Below, piece after piece: positions 1 to 9,394 of a stretch of 18,981 bases of DNA. A program made the translations under genes and the position numbers. The notes beneath the pieces are model-generated. The model saw nothing but the letters and a program-made list of their open reading frames with translations. It did not search any database and had not been told where the DNA came from. This stretch comes from Gryganskiella cystojenkinii (Eukaryota > Mortierellomycota > Mortierellomycetes > Mortierellales > Mortierellaceae), in the NCBI GenBank assembly GCA_015852425.1, contig JAAAIG010000132.1, forward strand, positions 19,957-38,937, in the 5' to 3' direction. Within the stretch, counting starts at the first letter, position 1; each line of letters starts with the position of its first letter.

Positions 1-18
1 AAAAAAAAAAAAAAAAAA
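1..18. repeat. Terminal A18 homopolymer
   Basis: The window opens with 18 A residues followed by TGCCGTAGC; the other end closes with GCTACGGCA followed by 18 T residues. Both arms thus stop at the same base of the same homopolymer. It is not a telomere, because no TTAGGG-type array is present. It is more likely the point where assembly could not continue. If the FYVE gene runs on, this T-tract on its coding strand could also be the polypyrimidine tract of a downstream intron. Confidence 0.8.
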
Positions 19-51
19 TGCCGTAGCTTTGGGCAGTTAGCTTCGATATGA

Positions 52-1768
52 TCACGAAAACGATCGGGGAACATCACTCTTAGTCCCCAATAAAATTTTA
101 CCTTCACGACCAAGTGTCTCACCCGAAGAATTGCTTCCCAAGAGACCCTCGGGGATGTGACCCGTATTTAGAGTTTTTCGATTCGAGAGCAACTCCGGTG
201 AAGAAGACTTGTGAGCAACACTATGGCCGTTATTATTATAATCTCCAAAAATCGTCGTGTTGCTGGCGATCTGACCATCCGAAGCGGACCCTGCGATCCT
301 GTTGTTATGTTTTTGTTCCTGAAGGATACTCTGGAACGCGTACCGTACTGGGTTTGGTGGCGGACTCGGGATCAAACCTTGCCATTGTTCAAAGGCTTCA
401 AAACATCCAATGCAGGCGCGACTCTGGACACCCGAGGTCGGATTGAAATCGAGGGCTTGATCCAGCGGAATAGATTTTGAACAATGGGCACTGCAAAAGA
501 TGTCGCCGCATCTAAAATAAGACCAATAGTGAAAAAGAGAGAGTGAAAAGGGACAAAGAGAAAGGAAAATCAAGGAGAGAAAAAACAATTAGCTTGCAAT
601 TCTTGCATTGCGTTCCTTTCTTTGCAGACAACGATGCTGTATTCGAGGAAAGAAAATGAAGGGGTGATTAAGGAGAGTACAAGAGACAACAGACGACAAA
701 ATGATTTGAAAAATGAAATGCACACAAACGACAGCTCACCTTCTACAATGATGTCGACGGTCGAAGAGACCAAACTCTCGCCGGCAACCTGGCCAAGTAC
801 AAATGTGGGTGCTGCTGTCAGGCTATGTTTTTTAATTGGTAAAAAAAGAGAGCAGAGTAAGAAAAGAGCGAGAGGAACAGATAGGAAATGAGACTTGTTA
901 GTTAACTTTCAATTGTTCTTTCGTGTCTTGTTGCAAACAAGAACAGAGATGAGGATGACGATCGCGTGAGCACAAGGGACGAGAGGATAGAGGATTGTCA
1001 CCTTTTGCTGTGTTCACAATAATAAAAAAAAGCAATTGGAAGTGAACCCAACAACTAACTTAGCATTACCTTCCAGTGTGCACGGCTGGGTCCAGGACCA
1101 GGACTAGAATGGGTCGAGTCAGCTCCTTGTCGGTTTGAACGATGAGAACTCATCAATGGAGCAGAGACAATCCGTTGATGACTTGCATTGTTGCTGTTGT
1201 TCATTCCCAGAGGTCCGCGACGAGAAACATTTCCATTCCCACTTTTGCCATTCGGTGAAGAGGTCAATGACACGGTCTGGCAAGGTGATTGTGGTTGTTG
1301 TTGTTGTTGTTGTTGACTCTGTTGTTGTTGACGTGGAGGCGAAGTCGAGGATCCGTTTTGTTGCAGTTGTTGCATCCTAAGCTGATGTTCTCTTTGCTGT
1401 TGTTCCAACACGGCTTGACGGTATTGCGGAGGCAATTGAGCATGTTTGCTTTCAATCTCGGCTAGCGTTGGAGGTGCTGAGGGTAGCCTTTGTTGTTGTT
1501 GTTGTAGCTGCTGCTGCTGCTGTTGCTCAAGCAATGCCTGTCGGTATTGAGGAGGGAGCTGAGAATGTTTTTGCTCCAATTGGGCTAAAGCAGTGGCAGT
1601 GGCGGAGGTTGGATTCTTTGTAGAGTTCACGTTATTATTATTATTGTTGGCCATAGCGGCCGCGGTCGTGATCTGGCCCGAGGTCATTGTCGAGTTGTTT
1701 GTGGTCTGCCCTCCCCCGCGGGTCAAGTGTGTGGGTCGCTGTTTCTTTGTCAAAGAGTACACGTCCAT
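52..1768 (-). CDS. FYVE zinc-finger protein, glutamine-rich (left copy, 3 exons)
   Basis: The exons on the minus strand are 1070-1768, 740-822 and 52-511, giving 413 residues. The FYVE finger (about residues 232-300) should bind phosphatidylinositol 3-phosphate on endosomal or vacuolar membranes. It shows WKPD (WxxD motif), the RRHHCRRCG signature, and RAC near the end. Probable zinc ligands are C241, C246, C259, C262, C267, H270 or C271, C294 and C297. The N-terminal half is low complexity (poly-N, poly-Q) with two copies of a 24-residue unit containing QLPPQYRQA (residues 61-84 and 102-125). The start is the first in-frame Met of the ORF that splices into the finger. The last exon reads to a stop at 52-54, but a possible donor (GTAAAA) lies before it, so the true C-terminus may lie outside the window. 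The gene points outward and is followed inward by FKBP12 on the same strand. I cannot name a specific orthologue. Confidence 0.85.
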
Positions 1769-2868
1769 GTGGGTATATAGGTATTACGAGAGAGTAGAAG
1801 AGGCGGAGTAAGGTTATGATGTGTTGTCGAATGAAGGCGTAATGCAAAATGAGAATGAGAGGTCAGCAAAAAGAAAGGAGGAAAGGAAAGAACAGGCTCT
1901 CCGAGAAGAAGCCCTTTTATCATTTTGACTTAAAAGTAACAACAAATGTCGAACCCTTTTTTGGATCCTTTTGAAAGACCTGCAGCAGTCGTCTTTTGGT
2001 CGCTGCGGCAGATGTCTCCTGTCTTTTTTGCATTTTCTTTTCTTCTTTTCAGAACCTGTCAGACTGCTGCACGACAACTCAATCCAAGCGTGCACCGCAA
2101 ACTCGCACAACACCAAGACGGATCCTCCCTTTTGCTGTCGGGTTCCACAAAGATTGAGCAGGCGACTGCGACGATGCAAAAAAAGGGGGGAGGGGAACGG
2201 AGGGGCAGCGAGAAAGCCAAAACAAACACACGGACCAATCGGCGAGAGTCCCACTCGGTTGTTGGAACCCCAAAGACGCAAATATGAGATGAACAAGGGT
2301 CTGTCTCCCTTTCTCCCCTTTCTCCCCCTTTTCCTTTTTTCCTTGTGTTCAACTTTCTGGTCAAATCCTGACACAAGAGTAGGGGAACCCCTCATTTTTC
2401 TTCGCAAATTGGGTCGAGAGAAGAAGAAAAGAGGTCTCTACTTTGGGAGCAACAGGGGGCGAAAGCGAGAAGGAAGGGGAGTAGAGTACACAGTAGAAGG
2501 GGCAAAGAAACAGGGTAGTTAGAGAAGATGCACTCCAAAATGGATACCTCCTCGGGACAATCAAGAGCGGTTGGTCAAAAAAGACGTTGCGCTTGTTGAA
2601 GGACGGTTGCCGCGGAATCTCCAAAACTAGACAGGGTAGGTGTATCTTCTGGGAAATTTAAGCATCCGCTGCTGGATTGGGTCGGGATGTAAGTCCACAG
2701 TTGAGATCTACAGTTTGATGAACGATTGCGGTTGATGGTCTACGCTTTGTTTTCTATGGTCATGATGTTGGCATGCAGCTCTATTTGGTTTTCAAAGTTT
2801 TTACGTCAATGTGAGGGATGATCATCTTCATGTCCTGACCATCACCCCCCGTGTTGACCTTCGTGTTC
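1769..2868. other. Intergenic region between FYVE and FKBP12 genes (left)
   Basis: About 1.1 kb without a supportable gene. The part next to the FYVE start (about 1850-2520) consists of long purine/pyrimidine-biased blocks, as in fungal promoters and 5' leaders. The remainder (2520-2868) is the FKBP12 3' flank, in which I see no clear AATAAA. Several long overlapping ORFs here are arginine- or serine-rich, occur in many frames at once, and match no family I know. Confidence 0.6.
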
Positions 2869-3574
2869 TTAATCAAGAATCTCAAGAAGTTCAACATCAA
2901 AGATGAGATTGGAGAGTCCAGGGATCATTGGAGGCATACCCCTGGCGCCGTATCCGTAATCATAGGTGATATTGAGAATCGCTCTCTCGCCAACTGACAT
3001 CAAGGGGACACCTATTAATCAGATCCGGAGGGTACAGCGATGACAGTAACTGGATTGTTAATAAAAAAGGGAGGATTGTGTCTGGTTCCTTGGTCCTTGG
3101 TCCAAGCGTAAGATTTGATTTGTCTGTTGCTTACCCTTCTCCCACCCCTTGATAACACGACCGACGCCGATCTGGGTCTGGAATGGCTGACCACGATCTC
3201 TTGAAGAATCAAACTTGCGGCCACTCTCGAGCTGTTTGTTATTCAAAGATTATGTAAGAGGGAGGACAAGAAAGAGTCAGCGCATGATCGCAGGAAGATC
3301 TATCTTTCAAGGAAACACCATCACAAATACTCAAGCAAGAGCCGAAGGGCGTACAGTTCCGACGTCTGGTGAATAAGCAACAAGAGAGGGATAGGTCATC
3401 GACAGATCCGGGAAAAAGCAAAGAAACAAAATCAGTAAGCGTTCAGGCAAGAGCAAGAAACAAAAAAAAAAAAAAAAGGTCCAAGGTCGACGCACAGTGG
3501 ATGACCACGGTCTGGCCAGGCTTTGGAAAGTTGATGCCGTCTCCAGGGGTGATTGTTTTCTTTGTTACGCCCAT
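2869..3574 (-). CDS. FKBP12-type peptidyl-prolyl cis-trans isomerase (left copy, 4 exons)
   Basis: The minus-strand exons are 3496-3574, 3355-3365 (11 nt), 3135-3231 and 2869-3011, giving 109 residues, the usual length for a single-domain cytosolic FKBP (human FKBP12 is 108). It catalyses cis-trans isomerisation of Xaa-Pro bonds and is the expected receptor for FK506 and rapamycin. The active-site aromatic pocket is intact: Y27, F37, D38, R43, F47, V56, I57, W60, Y83 and F100 (human numbers plus one). The family blocks [17 protein letters not shown] and LIFDVELL are present. The 80s loop is unusual: M88 stands where human has His87, and PGLSN replaces the usual PP[NH][AS]T. The start lies in CACCATGG, preceded by a CAG that could end a 5'-UTR intron. 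It diverges from MDM34. Confidence 0.95.
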
Positions 3575-3986
3575 GGTGTTAACTGTGTAATGAGAAATGA
3601 GAAAAAGTAATCGAGTTGATCAGGAAAAATGGAGAGAAAAGATCAAACAAGTCACTCGATTGCTCGCCCGAAAGACCGCAAGGAAGAAAAGAACCTTTTT
3701 CGGCCTGGTCTCAAAAAGGCAATGAGAAAAAGAGAAATCAAACATTTTGAATCACACGCGCATTCGGATTCGAATCTCCTTCACTTCACTTCATCTCTTC
3801 TGCACCCATTCTTGTCAACCGCCTCATCCCTTTGTATTCTTTAAATCCGACCATTTCCAGCGCATAACAGCTTCTTGGAAGGCTGTTCCCACATGCCCTC
3901 AGTCTGCTTGACTACTCCCTTACTATCCATTCCGGAGTCTCGTGCGCGACCCTCCTTATCTCAATTAATCTTTTCTTAATACAGCA
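3575..3986. promoter_or_regulatory. Divergent promoter between FKBP12 and MDM34 (left)
   Basis: 412 bp separate the two start codons, which face away from each other. No TATA box is obvious. There are CT-rich tracts on each coding strand. Sequence just before each ATG looks like a 3' splice acceptor (pyrimidines then ATTACACAG before FKBP12; CTTAATACAG two bases before the MDM34 ATG), so either gene may carry a 5'-UTR intron. A shared bidirectional promoter is an inference from the spacing. Confidence 0.6.
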
Positions 3987-6501
3987 ATGGCGTTCCGATT
4001 CCAATGGCCCTATTTCTCTGAAGAGTTCATCCAGGAGGCAAAGACCATGCTCACCAATGCCCTGAACAAAGGGAATAAACCTGCCGTCATTGTTGACCAT
4101 ATCACCGTCAAAGAGCTCGATATGGGCACCCTGGTAAATGCCCGTTTTCTTAGAGCCATAACCCCGCTCTTTTTTTAATGGTTCACAGTCTACAACTTGT
4201 AGCCTCACCCTTTCCCTCTTTTTTTGATCCCTCGATAGCCACCGGACCTGGAGATGCTCGAGATGGGCGAACTCTCGATGGAGCGTTTCCGAGGTATCTT
4301 CAAGTTGACCTACAATGGCGATGCCCATATCGTGCTTCAGACTAAAGTCCAGGTATGCCATTCTGAAATGATACTCACTGACTATGGCCACCGTTTTTGA
4401 CTCGGAGACTCATACAACATATGCGGCATAATAGGCAAATCCAATGAACGTGAAAAAGACCGACAACCCTTCTTATACCCGCCGTGGCATCTTGGCCGCG
4501 GATCAACCGTTGGTTGTTCCCATGCTTCTCAGGATCAGCGATTTCAAATTACGAGGGATCATTGTCCTGGTTGTAGATCAAATCAAAGGAATTACTCTGG
4601 TTTTCAAGAACGACCCTCTGGAATCTGTCCTCGTCAGCTCAACCTTCGACAGCATCACCCCGATTCAAAAGTTTTTACAATCCGAGATTGAGAAACAACT
4701 TCGTAACCTCTTCCAGGAGGATTTACCGACCGCGATCCATAACCTCTCCCAACAGTTTACCAAGAAACCCGAGGAAGTCTCACGGCAACAGCAGCAGCAA
4801 CAACAACAGTCATCACAGGAGGAACTTTATGGGCGACCTGGAATTTATGACGGAGGTCTGGGCACACCCATGGTTTCTCAGAACCCTTCGCGGCGATCGT
4901 CCATGCTACCGGGCTCGAAAAAGACACCGGGTCGGACAAGCTCAGAGCCGGACATGAGCGCGGGACCCCATTACGAAGACGATCGGTTGAATGCCACGTA
5001 CCGTAAACCAGCCTCTGCGACCGTCCGATCAGAGTCGCCAGGAGTAGGGCCTCGAGATCCTCACACGGATTATACTGGAGATGCACATCGCGATTTATTA
5101 CAGGAATCACTTGATCATCCTTCCAACAGACCCGTAGTCGATCGTTCCGCCTCTCGTGCCTCCAGCAGGCGACCCTCTCATTCTTCTAATCGACACGATA
5201 CCGCAACAGCAACTGCTCCGACTTTGGATAGACTCTCGTCCTTGGGCATCGCGGAATCTACGCACCTCGCCAATCAGTTTGCAAATTTGATACATAGCAA
5301 CCAGACCATTTCTCCCTATGCTCAAAATTTGGACCATTTCGCTTTCCGGTCTGTTCCACCAAAACGGCCCGTCTCGGTCCAGTACTATTCCAATGGCACT
5401 CCCTATGGATCGCAATCTCCCGTCAACAGAAGTGGACCCGGTAGTCTCAACAGCGTCGGTTTATCCAAGGATGCTCTTGAAAATTTGAACCGACGATCCC
5501 TCAATGATCAACCTGTTCATCATTATGACGGTCAAAGTTCCCCCCGGATATCGCATCGTCGTCTTCAGGGTCGTGTCGGAATCCGTCGGTATGGGATGCA
5601 AATGGGTGGTGGTAGTGGACCTCGAGAGTTGAGCGATTATGAGTCGGACGAGTACAACGACGTGGACGAGGCACTTTCCGAAAATGAGTTCGTCTATGTG
5701 GAGAAGATGGCCAAAAATTCTGCGGATTTGGTCCTCAACGAGATTCCGGAGCCGACGATATCAAGGACGAAATCTATGCTGGAGGTTCCCTCCTCGTCAT
5801 CTTCAGGATCCGCACCGGTTTCTCGGCCTCAGCTCAGTCATCGGCGGTCGTCGAAACAACACAACAATCCGAACCATCCTTACAGCAGCAATTCGCCATT
5901 GTCGATGCCAGGAGGATTCTCGTCTGGGGTGGATATGCGATCTTGGTCAAGTTCCGACAACAGTCATCATCTCGACAAGGACCATCATACCCGGATAGAG
6001 ACGAGTTCTGTAACTACATCGCGATCTGCGCTGTCGCCAGAAACTGCCTTGAATCGCGAATTAGCCTCCATACAACTCAACAGCAAAGCGCACCAATCGC
6101 CACCCACATCCGCATCCTCTTCATCTTCTTCCTCTGGATCGCCTAACATACCACTCTCACCGGCGCAGATACACGGTCAGACGACGCTCAGGACACCTAC
6201 GATGCCGACAGCGAGGACGTTCAGTAATACGCAGCGATACAGCCAGCCATCACCACGGTTACCACCACCCGCACCTCTGAAGCGAGACAAACGAAATTCA
6301 TCGATTTTGAGTTCAAGAAGAGTGAGTTCTGTCGGTATCGGTTTAGGCGTTTTGAGCAAGGATGGTGGGGACAAGAAGAGAGGGCATAAGAGTCTGACAA
6401 CGGCACAGCAAGATCACCTCGATCGACCGTCATTGTACAAGACTGGCAAACCTTTTACGAATTCCCAGTCTGGATGGTTTGAGCTAGATACATCCACGTA
6501 G
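3987..6501 (+). CDS. MDM34: Mdm34, ERMES complex subunit (left copy, 3 exons)
   Basis: The exons are 3987-4133, 4239-4352 and 4435-6501; the introns are 105 and 82 bp, both phase 0, giving 775 residues. Mdm34 is the mitochondrial outer-membrane subunit of the ER-mitochondria encounter structure (with Mmm1, Mdm12 and Mdm10), which tethers the organelles and moves phospholipid. The SMP lipid-binding domain fills residues 1 to about 197. Family blocks are MAFRFQW at the start, [58 protein letters not shown] and [11 protein letters not shown]. From residue 203 a poly-Q run leads into about 570 residues of Ser/Pro/Arg-rich, probably disordered tail, so the protein is clearly longer than yeast Mdm34 (459). 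The start is the family's conserved N-terminus. It converges on the secreted-protein gene. Confidence 0.95.
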
Positions 6502-7374
6502 TTTTTTTTTTTTCAAGCCTCACCCCCTTGCCACCAAAATTATTAAACGGCGGAAAAGTGGTAAATTGGGCTAATGAGAATGCCCCTGGTCATCCATCGT
6601 CGATTGCCCGACTGACTTACAAATTTATTAGGAGTTTCTAAACTTCCATGGCGGCGAGATATGAGCGTGAAATGTGAACCGATCCACAAACAACGCGGCC
6701 CCCTCCCCACCCCTTCTTTTTTTTTTTGTTTTGTTCGTCAGGCCACAGTGAAGGGACAGATTTTCGTAACACGTCTGTGCTCAACTCTCTTGATTCTTTC
6801 GCCTCAAATCGCGGTCACTACTGCCGCTAACTTCCTCAGGGATCTGGTTTCAAGCACTGTACATCTAGAATCGCATCGCTTCTCTCCCCAGCAAGGTCCT
6901 TACACACCACTATTGAGGGATTAAAGATAGAAATAGAAGAAAGAGAGACAATAGGGACGATTGGAGGCAAGCAGTGAGATTTGCTTTGCATCCCGGCAGA
7001 CGCTGATCCTTATATAGAGTTAGGGACACCCTTTTTTTTGGGGGGGGAGGGGGGTCAGGAATGGTTTTATTCCAAGGTAAGAGAAAACGACGGGCTGCAA
7101 GCCTTTCGAACATTATATGACACCCAGCAGTGAAAGGCGACGCGAATAATAGGTAAGAGATAAAAGTCAACAGTAAACTTAAATGGATAGTAAGATGAAC
7201 GTGCCAGAGTAATTGTCATATCATTTACATTAGTCAAATCGCCCTAAAGTCTGACGATGGCAATAGCGATTAAAGAGCAAATGATATCTTGTTTATTCTA
7301 TCTGACCGTGTGGGTCATGCGATAACGAGAGTTAAACTGATTACTCTGTGCAACCATCGAGTCGATTTGCGATC
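6502..7374. other. Convergent intergenic region, MDM34 / secreted protein (left)
   Basis: 870 bp between two converging stop codons. It contains a T12 tract right after the MDM34 stop, T-rich runs at about 6717-6728 and 7031-7038, a G-rich block at 7039-7052, and on the minus strand a TATA-like TATATAAGG at 7008-7016 that could start an unannotated transcript running towards MDM34. I see no ORF or RNA gene there that I can support. Confidence 0.5.
7292..7297 (-). terminator. Poly(A) signal of the secreted-protein gene (left)
   Basis: AATAAA on the minus strand, 78 bases past the stop codon. Confidence 0.65.
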
Positions 7375-7662
7375 TTAGTTGCTCCACCAGTGGGTGTTGC
7401 ACTGGCTGGGGCTCAAAGTGTTCTTGGAGCAGTAGAAATAGTATCCACCAGACGCACTGCAATCGCCCCAGCAATTGGCGTTGTTCTTTTGGAGCGCACT
7501 CTTGAAGTTTCTGCACCAGTTTCCGTCCTGGGGGTCACCGTTCTGGCAGTGGAAACCACAAGTGTTGTTGTCCTCCCAGCCTGCGACGCAGACACGGAAA
7601 GCCTCGGCACTGGAGGCGATCAAGACGGCACTGAGGGCAGCGAAAGTGAGCGAAATCTTCAT
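7375..7662 (-). CDS. Small secreted eight-cysteine protein (left copy)
   Basis: 95 residues. A clear signal peptide covers residues 1-21 (MKIS, a hydrophobic Leu/Ala core, then SSAEA with a likely cut after Ala21). The mature part is about 74 residues with eight cysteines at 25, 35, 39, 50, 64, 68, 78 and 88, enough for four disulphides, and ends in a Trp-Trp-Ser-Asn tail. Twin CX3C spacings (35/39 and 64/68) suggest a compact disulphide-stabilised fold. I do not recognise the family; size, signal and Cys content resemble fungal small secreted proteins (candidate effector, antimicrobial or surface proteins), but no function is assigned. The start is chosen at 7662 because an apparent 5'-UTR intron ends one base upstream; a longer reading to 7722 begins inside that intron. 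It has its own TATA box and poly(A) signal and borders the repeat-rich DNA. Confidence 0.78.
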   Translation of the reverse strand: MKISLTFAALSAVLIASSAEAFRVCVAGWEDNNTCGFHCQNGDPQDGNWCRNFKSALQKNNANCWGDCSASGGYYFYCSKNTLSPSQCNTHWWSN

Positions 7663-7663
7663 G

Positions 7664-7757
7664 CTAAAAGGCAGTTGATGAGATTGAGGTTGGAAATTAG
7701 TACGGTTGAAATCACATTTCAAAACTGAGTGAAGTTGTTCTTGGAAGTGGTTCTTAC
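7664..7757 (-). other. 5'-UTR intron of the secreted-protein gene (left)
   Basis: Minus strand: donor GTAAGA, branch-like TACTAAT about 35 bases before the 3' end, pyrimidine-rich CCTTTTAG acceptor, one base before the start codon. 94 bp, typical of fungal introns. Confidence 0.7.
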
Positions 7758-7834
7758 TTGATTTGGTGGAGTAGAGTGGAGTGGATTGGTGGAGTTGGAT
7801 GATGATAATGAGAGATATTCGATGAAGGAGTGAC

Positions 7835-7843
7835 CCTTTTATA
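7835..7843 (-). promoter_or_regulatory. TATA box of the secreted-protein gene (left)
   Basis: Minus strand reads TATAAAAGG, about 175 bases upstream of the ATG and 78 bases upstream of the 5'-UTR intron donor. A start site about 30 bases downstream falls in a CT/CA-rich leader. A strong TATA box is unique among the genes here and suggests regulated or high expression. Confidence 0.75.
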
Positions 7844-8034
7844 CGAATTCAGTTCGCTTGGGAGAGAAGAAAAATTCGTATGAAGGTGCAAATGGATAGA
7901 GAGACGAAAATGTCGCAGGTCAGAAACGTCATATCACGATCAGTATGCACTCACGCCGCTTTTGCGCGCAGTCTAGTCGAATGGGTGTCCATTCAGGCTC
8001 ACTAGTCGGCTTAAAGTTGAACGGTTGCAATAAA

Positions 8035-8313
8035 ACGCGTCGCACAGGTTCTTTTTTCCCGATTGCCACAGATTTATACAGAGTTCGCATGAAAACACAA
8101 AGTTTTAGCCAATGATATAGTCTATTTGAAACGGGCGCACACTATCACCAATCTGTCGGTAATGCTATACTCCCTGTGAGGTCCATGTCTAGTCTGTCGC
8201 TTGAACGCCGCTTTCCCTTTTACATCTGCTCGTTCTCTTTGCCTAACACACGCCGCTGGAGGTGAGCCCATGTCCGAGTGGTGCCTGTTGCCCTGGTCCA
8301 ATCCTGGAAGGCC
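8035..8313 (+). repeat. tRNA-module repeat, copy 1 (left arm)
   Basis: A ~280-bp unit that recurs, diverged, at 9109-9394 in the same orientation. Shared landmarks in order are ACGCG[TC]CGCACA, GCATGAAAACAC, TAGTCTATTTG, AACGGGCGCAC, CACCAATCTGTCGGTAATG, and a 47-base block at 8235-8281 with only two mismatches that runs into the tRNA-like end. The end has GAGCCCA (8264), an A-box-like TGTCCGAGTGG (8271-8281) and a decayed B-box-like GGTCCAATCC (8295-8304). I recognise no known family. Confidence 0.8.
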
Positions 8314-9108
8314 CTTTTCGAAATCTCATCCACCGCGACATCGGTCGCGCATCATTTAGTCTGTTATTTGGACCAAGTTCGCCTCCTCTCGCCTATGGAA
8401 GACCCGATACGAGGCCACAATGGCATGGATGAGGACGCACGGTATACCTCGAAAGCAAAAGCAGTCTCCATGTGATGTCGACGGCGGCAATTGGCACGAT
8501 GGGTTCGGCCTGCTGTGTTCAGACGGTTGTTGTCAGTTTGGTACACCACTGATAGACCATCGGGACCTTCGCAGGCAGATATGCGATTATTCAGTTCAAT
8601 TCACGGTTTGTATCATTTAGTGTTGTTAGAAACGCGGGGGAAGATCCCTTATTATTAGGATTAGTTTTTCATCCTAACACCGTGATGGGCGGTGGCGTTT
8701 GTTGTGCATGTATCCTCACGGAGCACGTAGCCTTCTTTATTTGTCTTAGTTGATGTTTATTAGTTTAGACCCTACATTGCAGCTTTTGGTGGCAGACAAA
8801 ACGCCAATAAAAAATAAAAAGGAGTCATAGGCCAACGTGCAGGCGGCGGTTTATGTACACAGCGTCCATACTGAATTTATCCCTCTGTGAATACTCGGAA
8901 AAGCAACTCTCACGGGGTGCAACAATGAAAAATAAAACCCTTCTCAAAGGGGGGGGGGGGGAGTGAGTCTAATCTGATGGAAATCCCTGGTAAAGCCCTG
9001 GTAAAAACTTAATATTGGCACATTTTGAAATTTGAATGAGCATAGTGGTACAAAATTCTACTTGCGTCAATATTATGATCTTGTCCTGGAGTCCAATGGT
9101 GGGGATAG
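8314..9108. other. Gene-free DNA between the two repeat copies (left)
   Basis: About 795 bp with no supportable ORF or RNA gene. It holds a short tandem CCCTGGTAAA pair (about 8985-9005), a G13 tract at 8949-8961, and the second substitution cluster between the arms (8928-8941). Flanked by direct copies of the same repeat, it could be the interior of a composite element or simply sequence lying between two insertions. Confidence 0.55.
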
Positions 9109-9394
9109 ACGCGCCGCACACATACTGTATTCTTTCTCGCTATGGTGGCGGAGCTCAAATTTACAGTTTGCATGAAAACACGAAGTTTGGGCAAGGGTTT
9201 AGTCTATTTGTTGAAAACGGGCGCACTGCTGCCACCAATCTGTCGGTAATGGTATCCGCCCTGTGGTAAAATGGCCATCGACTGAACGCGGCTCTCCCTT
9301 TCACATCTGATATTTCTCTTTGCCTAACACACGCCGTTGGAGGCGAGCCCATGTCCGAGTGGGTTACCTCGGTTCGACCCCTGCGGTTGGCTTC
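9109..9394 (+). repeat. tRNA-module repeat, copy 2 (left arm)
   Basis: Second copy of the repeat at 8035-8313. It ends in a better preserved tRNA-like module (9345-9394) followed by T5. Compared with copy 1 it lacks about seven bases between the A-box and the B-box. The conserved core extends well upstream of the tRNA-like part, so this is not just two tRNA pseudogenes. Confidence 0.8.
9345..9394 (+). pseudogene. tRNA-like module without anticodon arm (left)
   Basis: 50 bases: a Ser-tRNA-like 5' end (GAGCCCA then TGTCCGAGTGGG, an A-box match), a perfect B-box GGTTCGACCCC at 9371-9381, and a 3' end TGGCTTC that pairs with the 5' end at most positions (one mismatch, one G-T). T5 follows at 9395-9399, as in pol III termination. 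The anticodon arm and variable arm are absent and only seven bases separate the boxes, so it cannot be a normal tRNA. The T-stem 5' half is also poorly matched. It is probably a tRNA-derived part of the repeat. Confidence 0.6.

Noticed and set aside
1..18. Telomere or transcript poly(A) tail at the window ends
   Set aside because: There is no telomeric repeat array, and the same homopolymer closes both arms with genomic, intron-containing genes inside, so this is not cDNA.
3987..6501. Assignment as Mdm12 rather than Mdm34
   Set aside because: Mdm12 and Mdm34 both have SMP domains, but the blocks [28 protein letters not shown] and NDPLES...VSSTFDSI belong to Mdm34.
7008..7100. An extra gene driven by the TATATAAGG in the MDM34/secreted-protein intergenic region
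   Set aside because: No ORF with domain, signal peptide or credible splice structure follows; recorded only as a TATA-like sequence.
8985..9005. CCCTGGTAAA tandem pair as part of a CRISPR or satellite array
   Set aside because: There are only two units, with no spacers or longer array.
9345..9394. A functional tRNA-Ser gene
   Set aside because: There is no anticodon arm or variable arm, and the T-stem is poorly paired; only the box motifs and ends are tRNA-like.
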